Made by a program: the position numbers and the translations under genes. A stretch of DNA of 64,000 nucleotides from Eudoraea chungangensis (GTDB taxonomy: Bacteria > Bacteroidota > Bacteroidia > Flavobacteriales > Flavobacteriaceae): the NCBI RefSeq assembly GCF_029360665.1, contig NZ_JARDUB010000004.1, positions 124,001-188,000 of the forward strand, read 5' to 3'. Below are positions 35,451 to 44,372 of this stretch, piece by piece. The notes under the pieces were generated by a model that was not told the origin of the DNA, ran no database searches, and worked only from the letters and a program-made list of their open reading frames with translations. Numbering within the stretch: position 1 is the first letter of the stretch; every line of letters starts with the position of its first letter.

Positions 35451-36128
35451 TCAAAACAACTCTTTTTTTACCTTCTCCAAATAACTATCACTTACAGGAA
35501 TTTGTACATCTCCCAATAAAATATCTCTTCCTTTTAAACCAGTAACCCAATTACGGTTTACTATATACGAACGGTGTACACGGATAAAAAGTGAGCTTGG
35601 AAGCACTCTTTCCAAGGCCTTTAAGGATTGATTACTCATAATCTTTCTATCAATTGTATGGTAGTGGACATATTCACTATCACTTACTATATAGCTGATA
35701 TCGCTAAACTTTAATTTGTGTAGGTTGTAGCCCGATTTCACAGTAATAGTTTCTTCGTTAGTTCTAGTTTGCCCTGCGGTTTTTGCCTTATTTATTGCCT
35801 TTAAAAATCGCTCAAATGTGATTGGTTTTAACAAATAATCCAGGGCGTTTAGTTCATACCCTTCAAGGGCGAATTCGGAATAGGCGGTTGTAAAAACAAT
35901 CTTGGTGTCTTCAGAAATCATTTTTGCGAAGTCTGTACCCTTTATTTCGGGCATTTGTATATCTAAAAACAACAAATCAACCGAAGTCTTACGCATGAGG
36001 CTTATAGCTCCGACTGGGCCTTCAACACTACCTACCAATTCTAAAAAATCTAGCTTTGCAATGTAACTTTCCATTAAAGTCCTTGCTAGTTCTTCGTCAT
36101 CTACCACCAAACATTTAATCTTTCCCAT
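35451..36128 (-). CDS. LytTR-family response regulator
   Basis: A 225-residue regulator with an intact receiver (VVDDEELARTL, acceptor Asp in LLFLDIQMPEIKG, YLLKPITFERF) and a C-terminal LytTR domain (LKFSDISYIVSDSEYVHYHT, SLFIRVHRSYIVNRNWVTG). It overlaps the 3' end of its kinase gene by 14 bp. It is a paralogue of the regulator at 33529. Its divergent neighbour operon (37343-39731) is a likely target. Confidence 0.93.
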   Translation of the reverse strand: MGKIKCLVVDDEELARTLMESYIAKLDFLELVGSVEGPVGAISLMRKTSVDLLFLDIQMPEIKGTDFAKMISEDTKIVFTTAYSEFALEGYELNALDYLLKPITFERFLKAINKAKTAGQTRTNEETITVKSGYNLHKLKFSDISYIVSDSEYVHYHTIDRKIMSNQSLKALERVLPSSLFIRVHRSYIVNRNWVTGLKGRDILLGDVQIPVSDSYLEKVKKELF

Positions 36129-37152
36129 TAACTCTAATTACTAGTTTAACTATAAAAGTACCATTATTGTGAATATGTAATGTGTGTTTTTGCGGATATA
36201 AGATTTGCAATCGACGTTTCACATTTTCAAGTCCGATTCCGCCAACTTTGTCTTTATAGATTGTTTCCTTGGGAATGCTATTTTCTATTCTTAATTGTAC
36301 TTCCGCATTAGTGGCCTTTATGGCTATTTTAATAAATGTGCCCTGCCTTTTTTCAATATTACTATGCTTTAGGGCGTTTTCCATAAACGGTATGAAGAGC
36401 ATGGGTGCAACCATAATTGTGCCATCCTGAATGTCAAAATCTGTACTAATTGGAAAGGGTCTACTGCTCTTTAATGCGTATAGTTTTATATAGTTCTCTA
36501 TATAGGTTATTTCCTTTGATAAGGGTACCCTTTCCTGTTCACATTCATAGAGTACATAACGCAGCATATCCGACAAGTAACTTATACTTTGCTGTGTTTT
36601 ATCGGAATTGATTACGGAAAGTGCATAAATATTGTTCAGGGAATTGAATAGAAAATGCGGATTTATCTGTGATTTTAATAGCTTGAGTTCTGTCTTTAAA
36701 GCTTCGTTTTTGTTCTTAACCGTTTCTTTATCTTTTTTTTGCGCAAACCAGAAGGTCTCCAGAAAGGTTCCAAGAATATAAGAAAGTGCAAGTATTAAAC
36801 TGTGAATGAAAAATTTGGAAGGCGCCCTATTCGGAGGAGGTAACTGCGGCATACCACGAATTTCTGCACCAAGTGGCCGTGGAGGTGGTCCACCAACAGT
36901 ATAACGATAAGAGATCCAGGCAAAAAGAACAATCGCAGCAATAGAAATCAAAGTGAAGTAGATATACTTTTTCTTAAAAAGCAAGGCAGGTGCTGTGTAA
37001 AAAATCAAACCTGCCAGTAAAATAGTTTGAAAAACAAAAGCCAAACCATTGGAGGCTACAAACCTTGTGTTTGCACCGTCAACGAGCCATAGAGCTCCCC
37101 ATATACCAAGCCATAATAAAACCTGAAAATAAAACCTCCTTGATCTGGTCAT
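36115..37152 (-). CDS. LytS-type sensor histidine kinase
   Basis: About 345 residues from MTRSRRFYFQ (37152); a Met at 37191 would add 13 residues. Four hydrophobic helices cover about 8-140, with a Pro/Arg-rich loop (GGPPPRPLG) between the third and fourth. The LytS motif is LLKSQINPHFLFNSLNNIYAL, with the phospho-acceptor His. The ATP site has IPFMENALKHSNIEK and GGIGLENVKRRLQIL. It is partner to the overlapping LytTR gene and is transcribed away from the EF-hand operon. Confidence 0.92.
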   Translation of the reverse strand: MTRSRRFYFQVLLWLGIWGALWLVDGANTRFVASNGLAFVFQTILLAGLIFYTAPALLFKKKYIYFTLISIAAIVLFAWISYRYTVGGPPPRPLGAEIRGMPQLPPPNRAPSKFFIHSLILALSYILGTFLETFWFAQKKDKETVKNKNEALKTELKLLKSQINPHFLFNSLNNIYALSVINSDKTQQSISYLSDMLRYVLYECEQERVPLSKEITYIENYIKLYALKSSRPFPISTDFDIQDGTIMVAPMLFIPFMENALKHSNIEKRQGTFIKIAIKATNAEVQLRIENSIPKETIYKDKVGGIGLENVKRRLQILYPQKHTLHIHNNGTFIVKLVIRVNGKD

Positions 37153-37342
37153 GGCACAAATAAAAGCAAAATAAAATGAAGTATTTCCCAAAAATGATCA
37201 TACTAACCCCCAGAACTATAGGCTTAACAGAAGAAGTATAGGTATTCACTTAAAACAAATGGTCATTCGCTGATTTGGTTCATTTACCATTAGACTTATG
37301 CCCATCTTTGAAATGAAATAAGTATTCTAAAAATAAAAAGAC

Positions 37343-37642
37343 ATGTATAACAAAACACTAAAACTAGGATTATTAATTATAGTAATTGGGCTTTGCGCAT
37401 CTTGTAAATTAAACGGTCAAAATGACAACGGCAAACACCAGAGAAAAGAGCGCCCTTCCATTGAAGAACTTTTTGAGCATATGGACACAAATGAAGATGG
37501 TAAACTCTCCAAAGAGGAAATAAAGGGTCCTTTGAAAAATGGCTTTGACAAAATCGATACCAACGAAGATGGTTTTCTTTCCAAAAAGGAAATAGAAGAC
37601 GCTCCCAAACCTGAAAGAGGACAAGCTAGACCACAGAGATAA
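37343..37642 (+). CDS. EF-hand lipoprotein
   Basis: A 99-residue lipoprotein (IIVIGLCASC, Cys 21). Two EF-hand loops are evident: MDTNEDGKLSKEEIKG and IDTNEDGFLSKKEIED, each with Asp at positions 1 and 5 and Glu at 12. It should bind calcium at the cell surface or in the periplasm. The C-terminus is basic and Pro-rich. It is the first gene of a plus-strand operon with YHYH, MORN-repeat and SCO proteins, divergent from the second LytS/LytTR pair. Confidence 0.88.
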   Translation: MYNKTLKLGLLIIVIGLCASCKLNGQNDNGKHQRKERPSIEELFEHMDTNEDGKLSKEEIKGPLKNGFDKIDTNEDGFLSKKEIEDAPKPERGQARPQR

Positions 37643-37673
37643 TAATGATATTTAAAAACAAAAACACCGTACT

Positions 37674-38429
37674 ATGAAGAAAGTAATTTATTTCCTTTTG
37701 GTATCAGCAAGTATAGTATTTATTTGCTGCAGTAGTGACAATGAAAATGATGTATTGGACATGATTGATGAAGATAATAGTGAAGAGTTGGTCACAGAGC
37801 TACATAACGCTTTTGGAGCATTCAATGCTGAAGCTGTAACCGTATTTATAGATGGCTCTGAGGTAGTAATAGAAACTACGGGCCTACCCAACCATGAAAC
37901 AGTGTATTGGGGGGAAGGCAACGAGCTTTTCCTACAGGAGCCGGAAGTCGCCAGAACTCCAAGTATCATATCTAGCAACAATAATGCTGTAACAATCCGA
38001 ATAGATGCAACACCAAATCTTACAGGCAATACAGTAGATACACAGCTAAGCACTATCGGTATCGCCGTAAGCGGTGCGTCTATTTTCAATGATCAAGAAG
38101 GCAATGGTCCATTGAATCAGGCGGCGGCAAGCCTGGACTGGACTGGTGCTCATATAGGTCCGGGCGTATATCACTATCATCTAGAACCAAAGGCATTTAG
38201 CAATGATGATGAAAACTTGGTAGGAATTCTACTAGACGGTGTTTTTCTCTATGGAAGAAAATGTAATTCAACCGGAACCTACCCAACTGATTTGGATGCT
38301 TCAGGAGGCCATACCACCGAAACACAATACACAGAAGGTGAAGAAGAATACCATTACCACATAATTAATGAAATATATTCAACAACCGGCTCCTATTTGG
38401 CTTTTGCAGGTCCCTATCAGGGATATTAA
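37674..38429 (+). CDS. YHYH-domain lipoprotein
   Basis: A 251-residue lipoprotein with signal LLVSASIVFICC. The YHYH domain follows, with its name-giving motif twice: GPGVYHYHLEPKAF and EGEEEYHYHIINEIYS. DWTGAHIG and LLDGVFLYGRKCNSTG are further family segments. The clustered His residues suggest metal binding, but the family's role is not established. It lies 31 bp after the EF-hand gene and 8 bp before the MORN-repeat gene. Confidence 0.87.
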   Translation: MKKVIYFLLVSASIVFICCSSDNENDVLDMIDEDNSEELVTELHNAFGAFNAEAVTVFIDGSEVVIETTGLPNHETVYWGEGNELFLQEPEVARTPSIISSNNNAVTIRIDATPNLTGNTVDTQLSTIGIAVSGASIFNDQEGNGPLNQAAASLDWTGAHIGPGVYHYHLEPKAFSNDDENLVGILLDGVFLYGRKCNSTGTYPTDLDASGGHTTETQYTEGEEEYHYHIINEIYSTTGSYLAFAGPYQGY

Positions 38430-38437
38430 TCTACACT

Positions 38438-39061
38438 ATGAAAAGACTATGCCTTGTTTTACTCGCTTTAACATTACTCCATTGTAAGGAAAAAGCCAGC
38501 TCGGTAAATAATGTAACCACTTCCTTGGTAGCTGAGGAAGTATTGGTGGTATCCCCTATGGAAGTTCCAAAAAAGGAATTGGTCTTAAATCAGAACAAAG
38601 GCATATGGTATCATAACGGACAGCCCTATAATGGCTATTCTTTAAAATACCATCCCAACGGAAATCTAGAAGAACGATGGGGGTTTTACAAAGGAAAACG
38701 TGAAGGAATTGCAAGAAGATGGTCTCTAGACGGGGTCCTTAGGGTGGAGTATAATTATCATCAAAATAAAATAGTAGGACCATATAAAGCTTGGTGGGAA
38801 AATGGTCAACTAGCGGAAGAATCATATTATGTAAATGGCTTAAAACAAGGCAGCGAGAAGCAATGGTATCCCAACGGACAACTTTCTAAACTACGTCATC
38901 TTAATGAAGGTAAAGAAGTGGGTATGCAAAAGGCTTGGCTAAAAAATGGAAAATTATACGTCAACTACGAAGTAAAAAACGGACGAACTTTTGGCATGAA
39001 AAGAGCTAATTTGTGTTATCAATTAAAGGATGAAATTATAATTAGAAATGACAAACTATAG
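38438..39061 (+). CDS. MORN-repeat lipoprotein (YwqK-like)
   Basis: A 207-residue lipoprotein (VLLALTLLHC, Cys 16). It carries five or so MORN-type repeats with the spacing seen in YwqK-like proteins: LKYHPNGNLEERWGFYKGKR, KAWWENGQLAEESYYVNGLK and KQWYPNGQLSKLRHLNEGKE. YwqK proteins are named as antitoxins in databases from a Bacillus LXG-toxin locus, but surface lipoprotein forms are unlikely antitoxins. Its last 14 bp overlap the SCO gene, so the two are coupled. Confidence 0.84.
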   Translation: MKRLCLVLLALTLLHCKEKASSVNNVTTSLVAEEVLVVSPMEVPKKELVLNQNKGIWYHNGQPYNGYSLKYHPNGNLEERWGFYKGKREGIARRWSLDGVLRVEYNYHQNKIVGPYKAWWENGQLAEESYYVNGLKQGSEKQWYPNGQLSKLRHLNEGKEVGMQKAWLKNGKLYVNYEVKNGRTFGMKRANLCYQLKDEIIIRNDKL

Positions 39062-39731
39062 CCTAGTATTTATTGGTTTACTTTTATTTTTTACAAACTG
39101 TAAAAGGGAAATAAAGAAGGAAACAGCTGCCCTGGAGGCAATGAATAGAGTAGAATACCTGCCATATTATAATGAAGAATCCTTTACCCCACGCTGGTTA
39201 CGGCCAAATAGTGAGGAAGAGCAGGCATTCCATAAAATTCCAAATTTTAAATTAGTGAATCAATTAGGAGATACAGTCAGCCAAAAGACTTTTGAAAACA
39301 AAATTTATATTACCAATTTCTTTTTTACCACTTGTCCGGGCATTTGCCTGAAAATGACTGGTAACATGAACCTATTACAGGAGGAGTTTAAGGGAGATGA
39401 TGCCATTCTGCTATTGTCGCATTCGGTGACACCAACAATAGATTCGGTCCAAGTCTTAAACACCTATGCTGAGAAAAATGGAATTATTGCAAACAAATGG
39501 CACCTCGTTACGGGCGACAGACAAGAAATTTATAATTTAGCCAGAAATGAATATTTCGTGGAAAACGATTTGGGTATTCCTAAGAACGATAATGACTTTC
39601 TACATACCGAAAACTTCCTTCTTATTGATAGGAATAGTCATATCAGAGGTATCTACAATGGATTAAATAGGGCGTCTGTTTCTCAATTGATCACCGATGT
39701 TAACACATTGAAATCGGAGTATTTAAAATAG
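39048..39731 (+). CDS. SCO1/SenC-family lipoprotein
   Basis: A 227-residue protein with a lipoprotein-type start (LVFIGLLLFFTNC). The thioredoxin-like SCO fold has the copper-binding CxxxC in FFTTCPGICLKMTGNMN and the conserved His in DFLHTENFLLIDRNSH. SCO proteins deliver copper to cytochrome oxidase or act as thiol-disulfide reductases. Here the neighbours are EF-hand, YHYH and MORN lipoproteins, so its target may not be oxidase. No cytochrome oxidase gene lies in the window. Confidence 0.92.
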   Translation: MTNYSLVFIGLLLFFTNCKREIKKETAALEAMNRVEYLPYYNEESFTPRWLRPNSEEEQAFHKIPNFKLVNQLGDTVSQKTFENKIYITNFFFTTCPGICLKMTGNMNLLQEEFKGDDAILLLSHSVTPTIDSVQVLNTYAEKNGIIANKWHLVTGDRQEIYNLARNEYFVENDLGIPKNDNDFLHTENFLLIDRNSHIRGIYNGLNRASVSQLITDVNTLKSEYLK

Positions 39732-39752
39732 ATCTTAGTAACATTATAATCC

Positions 39753-40052
39753 ATGGGAAACTCAAATGCCCTTAAACTCTTAGATAAAATTCCCTTAGGT
39801 TACTCTACAGGCGTGTACTTAGATAAAAAATACGGCCTAACAAAATCGACATTTAACAATGGAAAATCTTTAAAATTTTATGCCAAAGAATTGGGAGGTA
39901 AGGATTTTGTTAGTTTAAATTATTACATTACACAAGATAAGGAGCTATTAAAACCCTGTGAAATGTCGGAACAAAAAGTGATGCACTTTTTACGAGAAGT
40001 GAAAAAAATCCCCGAAGGTAAAAATTACGGCCCCGAGAGTGGAATTATATAG
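39753..40052 (+). CDS. Small conserved protein found beside MsrA
   Basis: A 99-residue protein with no signal peptide. Segments such as LLDKIPLGYSTGVYLDKKYG, KSTFNNGKSLKFYAKELGG and FVSLNYYITQDKELLKPCEM match a small Bacteroidota family sometimes labelled as methionine sulfoxide reductase. It has no MsrA or MsrB fold motif, so I regard that label as transferred from the neighbour. It lies 21 bp after the SCO gene and 84 bp before msrA. Function unknown. Confidence 0.8.
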   Translation: MGNSNALKLLDKIPLGYSTGVYLDKKYGLTKSTFNNGKSLKFYAKELGGKDFVSLNYYITQDKELLKPCEMSEQKVMHFLREVKKIPEGKNYGPESGII

Positions 40053-40136
40053 GAGAAAATCCTTGATTTAGCTTAATTTTGTAGAATGTAAAAAGTGAGG
40101 AGCTAAAGTTCTATTTACTAACAAAAAAAATACCGC

Positions 40137-40649
40137 ATGAAAGATTATAAAAAAGCATATCTCGCTGGAGGTTGTTTCTGGGGGATGGAAGATCTGTTTA
40201 GAAAAAGACGAGGAATTATAGATACAGAAGTAGGATATCAAGGAGGGCAAAATGAGTATCCAACCTATAGAAATCATCCCGGGCATGCAGAAGGGATTGA
40301 AATTACTTATGATCCGGCGGTAACTTCCTTTAAAGATTTATTAGACTTTTTCTTTAGAATTCATAACCCTACCACCATAGACCAGCAAGGCAATGATATT
40401 GGATCTAGTTATCGCTCTGCCATTTTCTATCAAAATGAGGAAGAAAAACAGATAGCGGAAGACATGATTGCACTGGTAAACCTTTCAGGAAAATGGGACG
40501 GGCAAGTGGTCACAACCTTAGAATCATTTAGCCCTTTTTGGCCCGCCGAGCCTGAACACCAAGACTATTTAGTTAGAATACCTAACGGATACACTTGTCA
40601 TTTTGAAAGAGACTTCGGAAGTTTTATAGAAGATAGTGTACTCAAATAG
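40137..40649 (+). CDS. msrA: Peptide methionine-S-sulfoxide reductase
   Basis: A 170-residue MsrA that reduces the S form of methionine sulfoxide in proteins. The active site [14 protein letters not shown] is at residues 10-23. Family segments [40 protein letters not shown] and [15 protein letters not shown] are complete. No signal peptide is seen, so it acts in the cytosol. There is no MsrB fusion. It is convergent with the molybdenum-enzyme gene (26-bp gap). Confidence 0.95.
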   Translation: MKDYKKAYLAGGCFWGMEDLFRKRRGIIDTEVGYQGGQNEYPTYRNHPGHAEGIEITYDPAVTSFKDLLDFFFRIHNPTTIDQQGNDIGSSYRSAIFYQNEEEKQIAEDMIALVNLSGKWDGQVVTTLESFSPFWPAEPEHQDYLVRIPNGYTCHFERDFGSFIEDSVLK

Positions 40650-40675
40650 CGAGGCAGCAGAAATTAATCTAAAAA

Positions 40676-42871
40676 TTAATTTAGTAACTGCCCCGCAATT
40701 GGCAACTTTCTAATACGCTTTCCACAGGCTGCAAAAATAGCATTGGCCAGGGCCGGAATGGCTGGCGGCAATGGGGGTTCCCCTAAACCTCTGGGTGGCA
40801 AGTTGTTCTTAATAAAATCTACGCGAACATCAGGTACATCTTTCATTCTAATCCAAGGATAGTCGTGAAAATTAGATTGTACGGTAGCCCCATCTCTAAA
40901 AGTTATCTCCCCATATAGTGCGGCACAGAGTCCTTCCAATATTCCCCCAACTACCTGGGCCTGGGCCCCGGATGGATTTACTATAATTCCGCAGTCTACC
41001 ACAGCGTCTACCCTTAAAATATTTAGGTTTCCATTTGCCTCTACCTCTACCGTAACCACTTCGGCTATAAAAGACCCCGCGCCTTTACGGGCAGCAAACC
41101 CCCTACCCTGACCCTTGGGCAACGGTGTTTCCCAATTACTAATTTGCTTTACCTTTTCAATAACATGGAGAAATCGATTGTTATCAAATTCATAATCTCC
41201 CAATACAGGAACCATTCGTGCGGGCCCTAAAAAGGCAATAAAATAGTCTATTGGATCTATTTGTTGCATATGAGCAAGCTCATCCAAGAAGCAGTGAACT
41301 GGGAAGGCATTTGCGGAAGCTGCCACCGCACGCCATTGGCCCAAAGGCACATCACTTAGAACATGACCATATTCCAATTGAAGATTCGGTACAAATCCGG
41401 CAGGAAAGTCATATGCATCAATTTCAGTACCCGCCGGGCGGCCATCTCTACCCAAACTCGTTTTCCGTGACGCATTCGCTAAAATATGTTGCCAGCCTAT
41501 CACCTTTCCCTGAGAATCTAAGGACACGGACATTTTATGAACACTTCCCGGGCGATACCAATCGTGTTGAATATCGTCTTCTCGGCTCCATGTAAGCTTT
41601 ACAGGTTTGCCAAATTTTTTAGACAATACAGCAGCATCCATGGCATAATCTCCATAATATCTTCTACCAAAACCCCCACCTATTCTGGGCAGGTGTATCT
41701 TTATTTGCTCTGGTTTTAATTGGAACAATTTCATCAATCCGTTTTCTATGGCTTGAGGATTTTGTGTAGGCACCCAGACTTCACAAAAATTATCCCTGAA
41801 GTGTACGGTACAATTCATAGGTTCCATAGGAACATGGGCCAGAAACGGAACTTCATAGATGGCTTCATGATTTTTTGCAGCTTTTCTTCTTGCCTTATGG
41901 ATATCTCCATCTTTCCTTTCTATTTTGGTTTCGCTTAATTGCTTATAAAAACGCTGAAAAAGTTCTTCTGAATTTTCCTTCCGTAAACCAGTATTATCCC
42001 ACTCTACCTCCAGTTTTTCGGCCCCTTTAAAAGCCGCCCATGTTGTATCGGCCACAATAGCAACTCCATTAACGAAATTGGGGCTGTTCGCTTCTAAGAG
42101 TCGGCCTCCATAGTCCTCATTGTTGAGTTCTATGACTTCCAGGACGCCAAAAACGGACTTTGCCGACGCCTCATTATAGCTTTTAATCTTTCCCTGAAAT
42201 ACCGGGTTCTTTCGGACGGTTGCGTATAACATTTCGGGTAGACTTATATCTATCCCAAAGCTCGTTGTACCATTTACAATATCCTTTACGTCAGTTTGAG
42301 GAGTTGGTTTACCAATTATCTTATAGTCTTCCACAGGCTTAAATGCCACTTCTTCAGGCAAATCTACCAAGGCGGCTTTTTCGAGCAAGGCCTCAAAAGG
42401 CATCGACTTTCCAGATATTTTATGAAAAACACGATTATTATTGGAGATAAGCTCATTTGTTGGCAGTTTCATATGTATAGATGCCGCCTCTATTAAGGCA
42501 TATCGGACCTGGGCCCCAGCCTTACGCATTAAATCCCAATTGAGAATAATGGCATAACTACCTCCCGCCCACTGCTCCTCATATTTAACATCAAAGTCTG
42601 CCTGTTCAATTTTAACCTTGTCCCAATCGGCTCCCATTTCTTCCGCTAAAATCATTGGTAGGGCAGTTTTAATTCCCTGTCCAATTTCCGGATTTTTGGC
42701 TGTTAAGGTAACCCAGCCATCCGTATCAATTCTTATAAGGGGTGAAAATGCATATTGGGTAGCGGCCTCTTCTTTCCGGTAACAAGACTGTAATTGTAGA
42801 CCTACTATTAGAGCTCCAGTAGCCGAACTGCTTAATTTTAAAAAAGTTCTTCTGTCCAGGTTATTTTTCAT
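40676..42871 (-). CDS. Isoquinoline 1-oxidoreductase-like molybdopterin-binding large subunit
   Basis: A 731-residue large subunit of the xanthine dehydrogenase family. It begins with a Tat signal (DRRTFLKLSSSATGALIVG), so the folded enzyme is exported. The molybdopterin region includes LPRIGGGFGRRYYGDYAMDA. The catalytic Glu lies in RGLGEPPLPPAIPALANAIF near the C-terminus. The length and the two-subunit layout with a 2Fe-2S partner fit the IorB group, which hydroxylates N-heterocycles or aldehydes. The substrate is unknown. The small subunit gene lies 66 bp upstream. No FAD or cytochrome subunit is present. Confidence 0.9.
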   Translation of the reverse strand: MKNNLDRRTFLKLSSSATGALIVGLQLQSCYRKEEAATQYAFSPLIRIDTDGWVTLTAKNPEIGQGIKTALPMILAEEMGADWDKVKIEQADFDVKYEEQWAGGSYAIILNWDLMRKAGAQVRYALIEAASIHMKLPTNELISNNNRVFHKISGKSMPFEALLEKAALVDLPEEVAFKPVEDYKIIGKPTPQTDVKDIVNGTTSFGIDISLPEMLYATVRKNPVFQGKIKSYNEASAKSVFGVLEVIELNNEDYGGRLLEANSPNFVNGVAIVADTTWAAFKGAEKLEVEWDNTGLRKENSEELFQRFYKQLSETKIERKDGDIHKARRKAAKNHEAIYEVPFLAHVPMEPMNCTVHFRDNFCEVWVPTQNPQAIENGLMKLFQLKPEQIKIHLPRIGGGFGRRYYGDYAMDAAVLSKKFGKPVKLTWSREDDIQHDWYRPGSVHKMSVSLDSQGKVIGWQHILANASRKTSLGRDGRPAGTEIDAYDFPAGFVPNLQLEYGHVLSDVPLGQWRAVAASANAFPVHCFLDELAHMQQIDPIDYFIAFLGPARMVPVLGDYEFDNNRFLHVIEKVKQISNWETPLPKGQGRGFAARKGAGSFIAEVVTVEVEANGNLNILRVDAVVDCGIIVNPSGAQAQVVGGILEGLCAALYGEITFRDGATVQSNFHDYPWIRMKDVPDVRVDFIKNNLPPRGLGEPPLPPAIPALANAIFAACGKRIRKLPIAGQLLN

Positions 42872-42937
42872 ATTTCTTCTATGTATTGCCTTTAGACTTA
42901 GAAATTTCCCAAAGACGCAAACTTATCTCGTCAGGTA

Positions 42938-43402
42938 TCATTGTTTTATATTTTTTGCTGCCAAGCTTATGGCTTGCTTAATTCTGGAATAGGTGCCACA
43001 ACGACAAAGATTTGAAGACATAGTATTATCTATTTCAACATTAGACGGATTAGGATTGTTGACAAGCAGCGCAGCAGCATTCATTATTTGGCCTGCTTGG
43101 CAATAACCACATTGAGGTACATCTAGTTGTATCCATGCCTCTTTAATCATTATTTCTTTCTCTTTCACTAGGCCTTCAATGGTTGTAATCGCGCCTCCAT
43201 CGGCATTTTCTATAGCCATTGTGCAAGATTTTATGGGACTTCCATTGAAATGTACTGTACATGCTCCGCAGACTCCTTTCCCACAACCATATTTGGTCCC
43301 GGTAAGGCCTAACATATCTCGTATTACCCAAAGTAATGGAATATCCGGACTAGCTTCCACAGAAATACTTTCTGAATTAATCGTGAGCTTATAAGATGGC
43401 AT
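42938..43402 (-). CDS. 2Fe-2S small subunit (IorA-like)
   Basis: A 154-residue electron-transfer subunit with two 2Fe-2S clusters. The plant-type cluster is bound by GTKYGCGKGVCGACTVHF and a later Cys in IKSCTM. The second cluster has PQCGYCQAGQIM and SSNLCRCGTYSRI. It has no signal peptide and probably crosses the membrane by piggyback on the Tat-bearing large subunit, as known for such dimers. The large subunit gene follows directly. Confidence 0.93.
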   Translation of the reverse strand: MPSYKLTINSESISVEASPDIPLLWVIRDMLGLTGTKYGCGKGVCGACTVHFNGSPIKSCTMAIENADGGAITTIEGLVKEKEIMIKEAWIQLDVPQCGYCQAGQIMNAAALLVNNPNPSNVEIDNTMSSNLCRCGTYSRIKQAISLAAKNIKQ

Positions 43403-43522
43403 TTGCTTCTCTTTATAAATTTCTGGAGTTATATGTCTCCGTTTTCGGAATAAAACTAGGCATTCCGAGTATCAGAATACGCGGTATGCAGTGAAATGTC
43501 GGTAAAAAGGTAGTGAATGGTA

Positions 43523-44293
43523 TTAAAAACTTCTGGTCTTAATTAAATGGGTAACTTCTTTTATTAATTTTCTGCTTACCCTTCGGCTACTCCCATCTTT
43601 TAGAACAACATCAAGCGTATAACCAGAACCTTTTTTTAGTTCCAATACATAGTTTAGATTTATTATGGTAGATCGGTGAATCTTTTTAAAAACATCAAGA
43701 GGAAGAACATTTTCAAAATATTTAAGCGGTTTCCGCATTACAAAAATACCTTCAGAAGTAAATAACTTGGTATAATAATTCTCAGAAACCAAATAGTAAA
43801 TCTGATGCGTTTCACAAAACACAGTTGTATTTCCGCGGGCAAGTTTAATCCGCAGGGGTAGTTTTTTGTCCGGCATGGGAGTGTTCATAAACTTGTCGGT
43901 GACAAACCATACCAAAACGATATCAATAAAGGTCCAGAAAACAAAAAAATAACGAAATACACCAAATCTGCATCCATCCTGTCCCAGATAGGGGCTAAAA
44001 AAAGCGCTTATCACAAAAAACCAGCCAAAATGTAATGCGACGGTTATTGCACTCAATCCTAGTAATGCCAGATCGCGGTGACGTAATCCCTTGGTTTTTT
44101 GTTGAAAGAAGTCCAAGACAAAAAAGCCAAAGACCCACGGAGTCCAGACGACTAACTGCCATAAGATTACTTTGTGGAAACCAATCTGGTCTCGGAGCTC
44201 AAATTCTCTCCAGAAAATAAGACTTGCCATGACCACAGCAATAACCAAGGGTAAAAAACTGAGCTTTCTATTTCTCTTTACGAATGAAATCAC
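43523..44293 (-). CDS. Membrane-bound LytTR transcriptional regulator
   Basis: A 256-residue one-component regulator. Four helices fill about residues 10-135 (LSFLPLVIAVVMASLIFW, VVWTPWVFGFFVLDFF, VALHFGWFFVISAFF, FFVFWTFIDIVLVWFV). A LytTR DNA-binding domain (about 150-256) follows, with THQIYYLVSENYYTKLFT and DVFKKIHRSTIINLNYVLEL. There is no receiver domain, so sensing must be through the membrane part. It lies 120 bp upstream of the molybdenum enzyme genes and is on the same strand, so it may control them. Confidence 0.88.
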   Translation of the reverse strand: MISFVKRNRKLSFLPLVIAVVMASLIFWREFELRDQIGFHKVILWQLVVWTPWVFGFFVLDFFQQKTKGLRHRDLALLGLSAITVALHFGWFFVISAFFSPYLGQDGCRFGVFRYFFVFWTFIDIVLVWFVTDKFMNTPMPDKKLPLRIKLARGNTTVFCETHQIYYLVSENYYTKLFTSEGIFVMRKPLKYFENVLPLDVFKKIHRSTIINLNYVLELKKGSGYTLDVVLKDGSSRRVSRKLIKEVTHLIKTRSF

Positions 44294-44372
44294 AAAACAT
44301 TTTTGAGATATTTCTAAAGTAATGAAATGTAGTTTCTCTGGAACATAACACTATGTTAAACCAAGGAATATT

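Noticed and set aside
35434-35456. GGTTCAATCCC, similar to a tRNA T-arm, near the LytTR gene end
   Set aside because: No acceptor, D-arm or anticodon arm lies around it and it does not match the tRNA-Arg 3' end, so it is neither a tRNA nor a clear attachment repeat.
38438-39061. Calling the MORN-repeat lipoprotein an antitoxin
   Set aside because: It is an exported lipoprotein and no toxin gene is adjacent, so the database-style antitoxin name is not supported.
39753-40052. Naming the 99-residue protein a methionine sulfoxide reductase
   Set aside because: It has no MsrA or MsrB active-site motif; the label probably derives from its neighbour.
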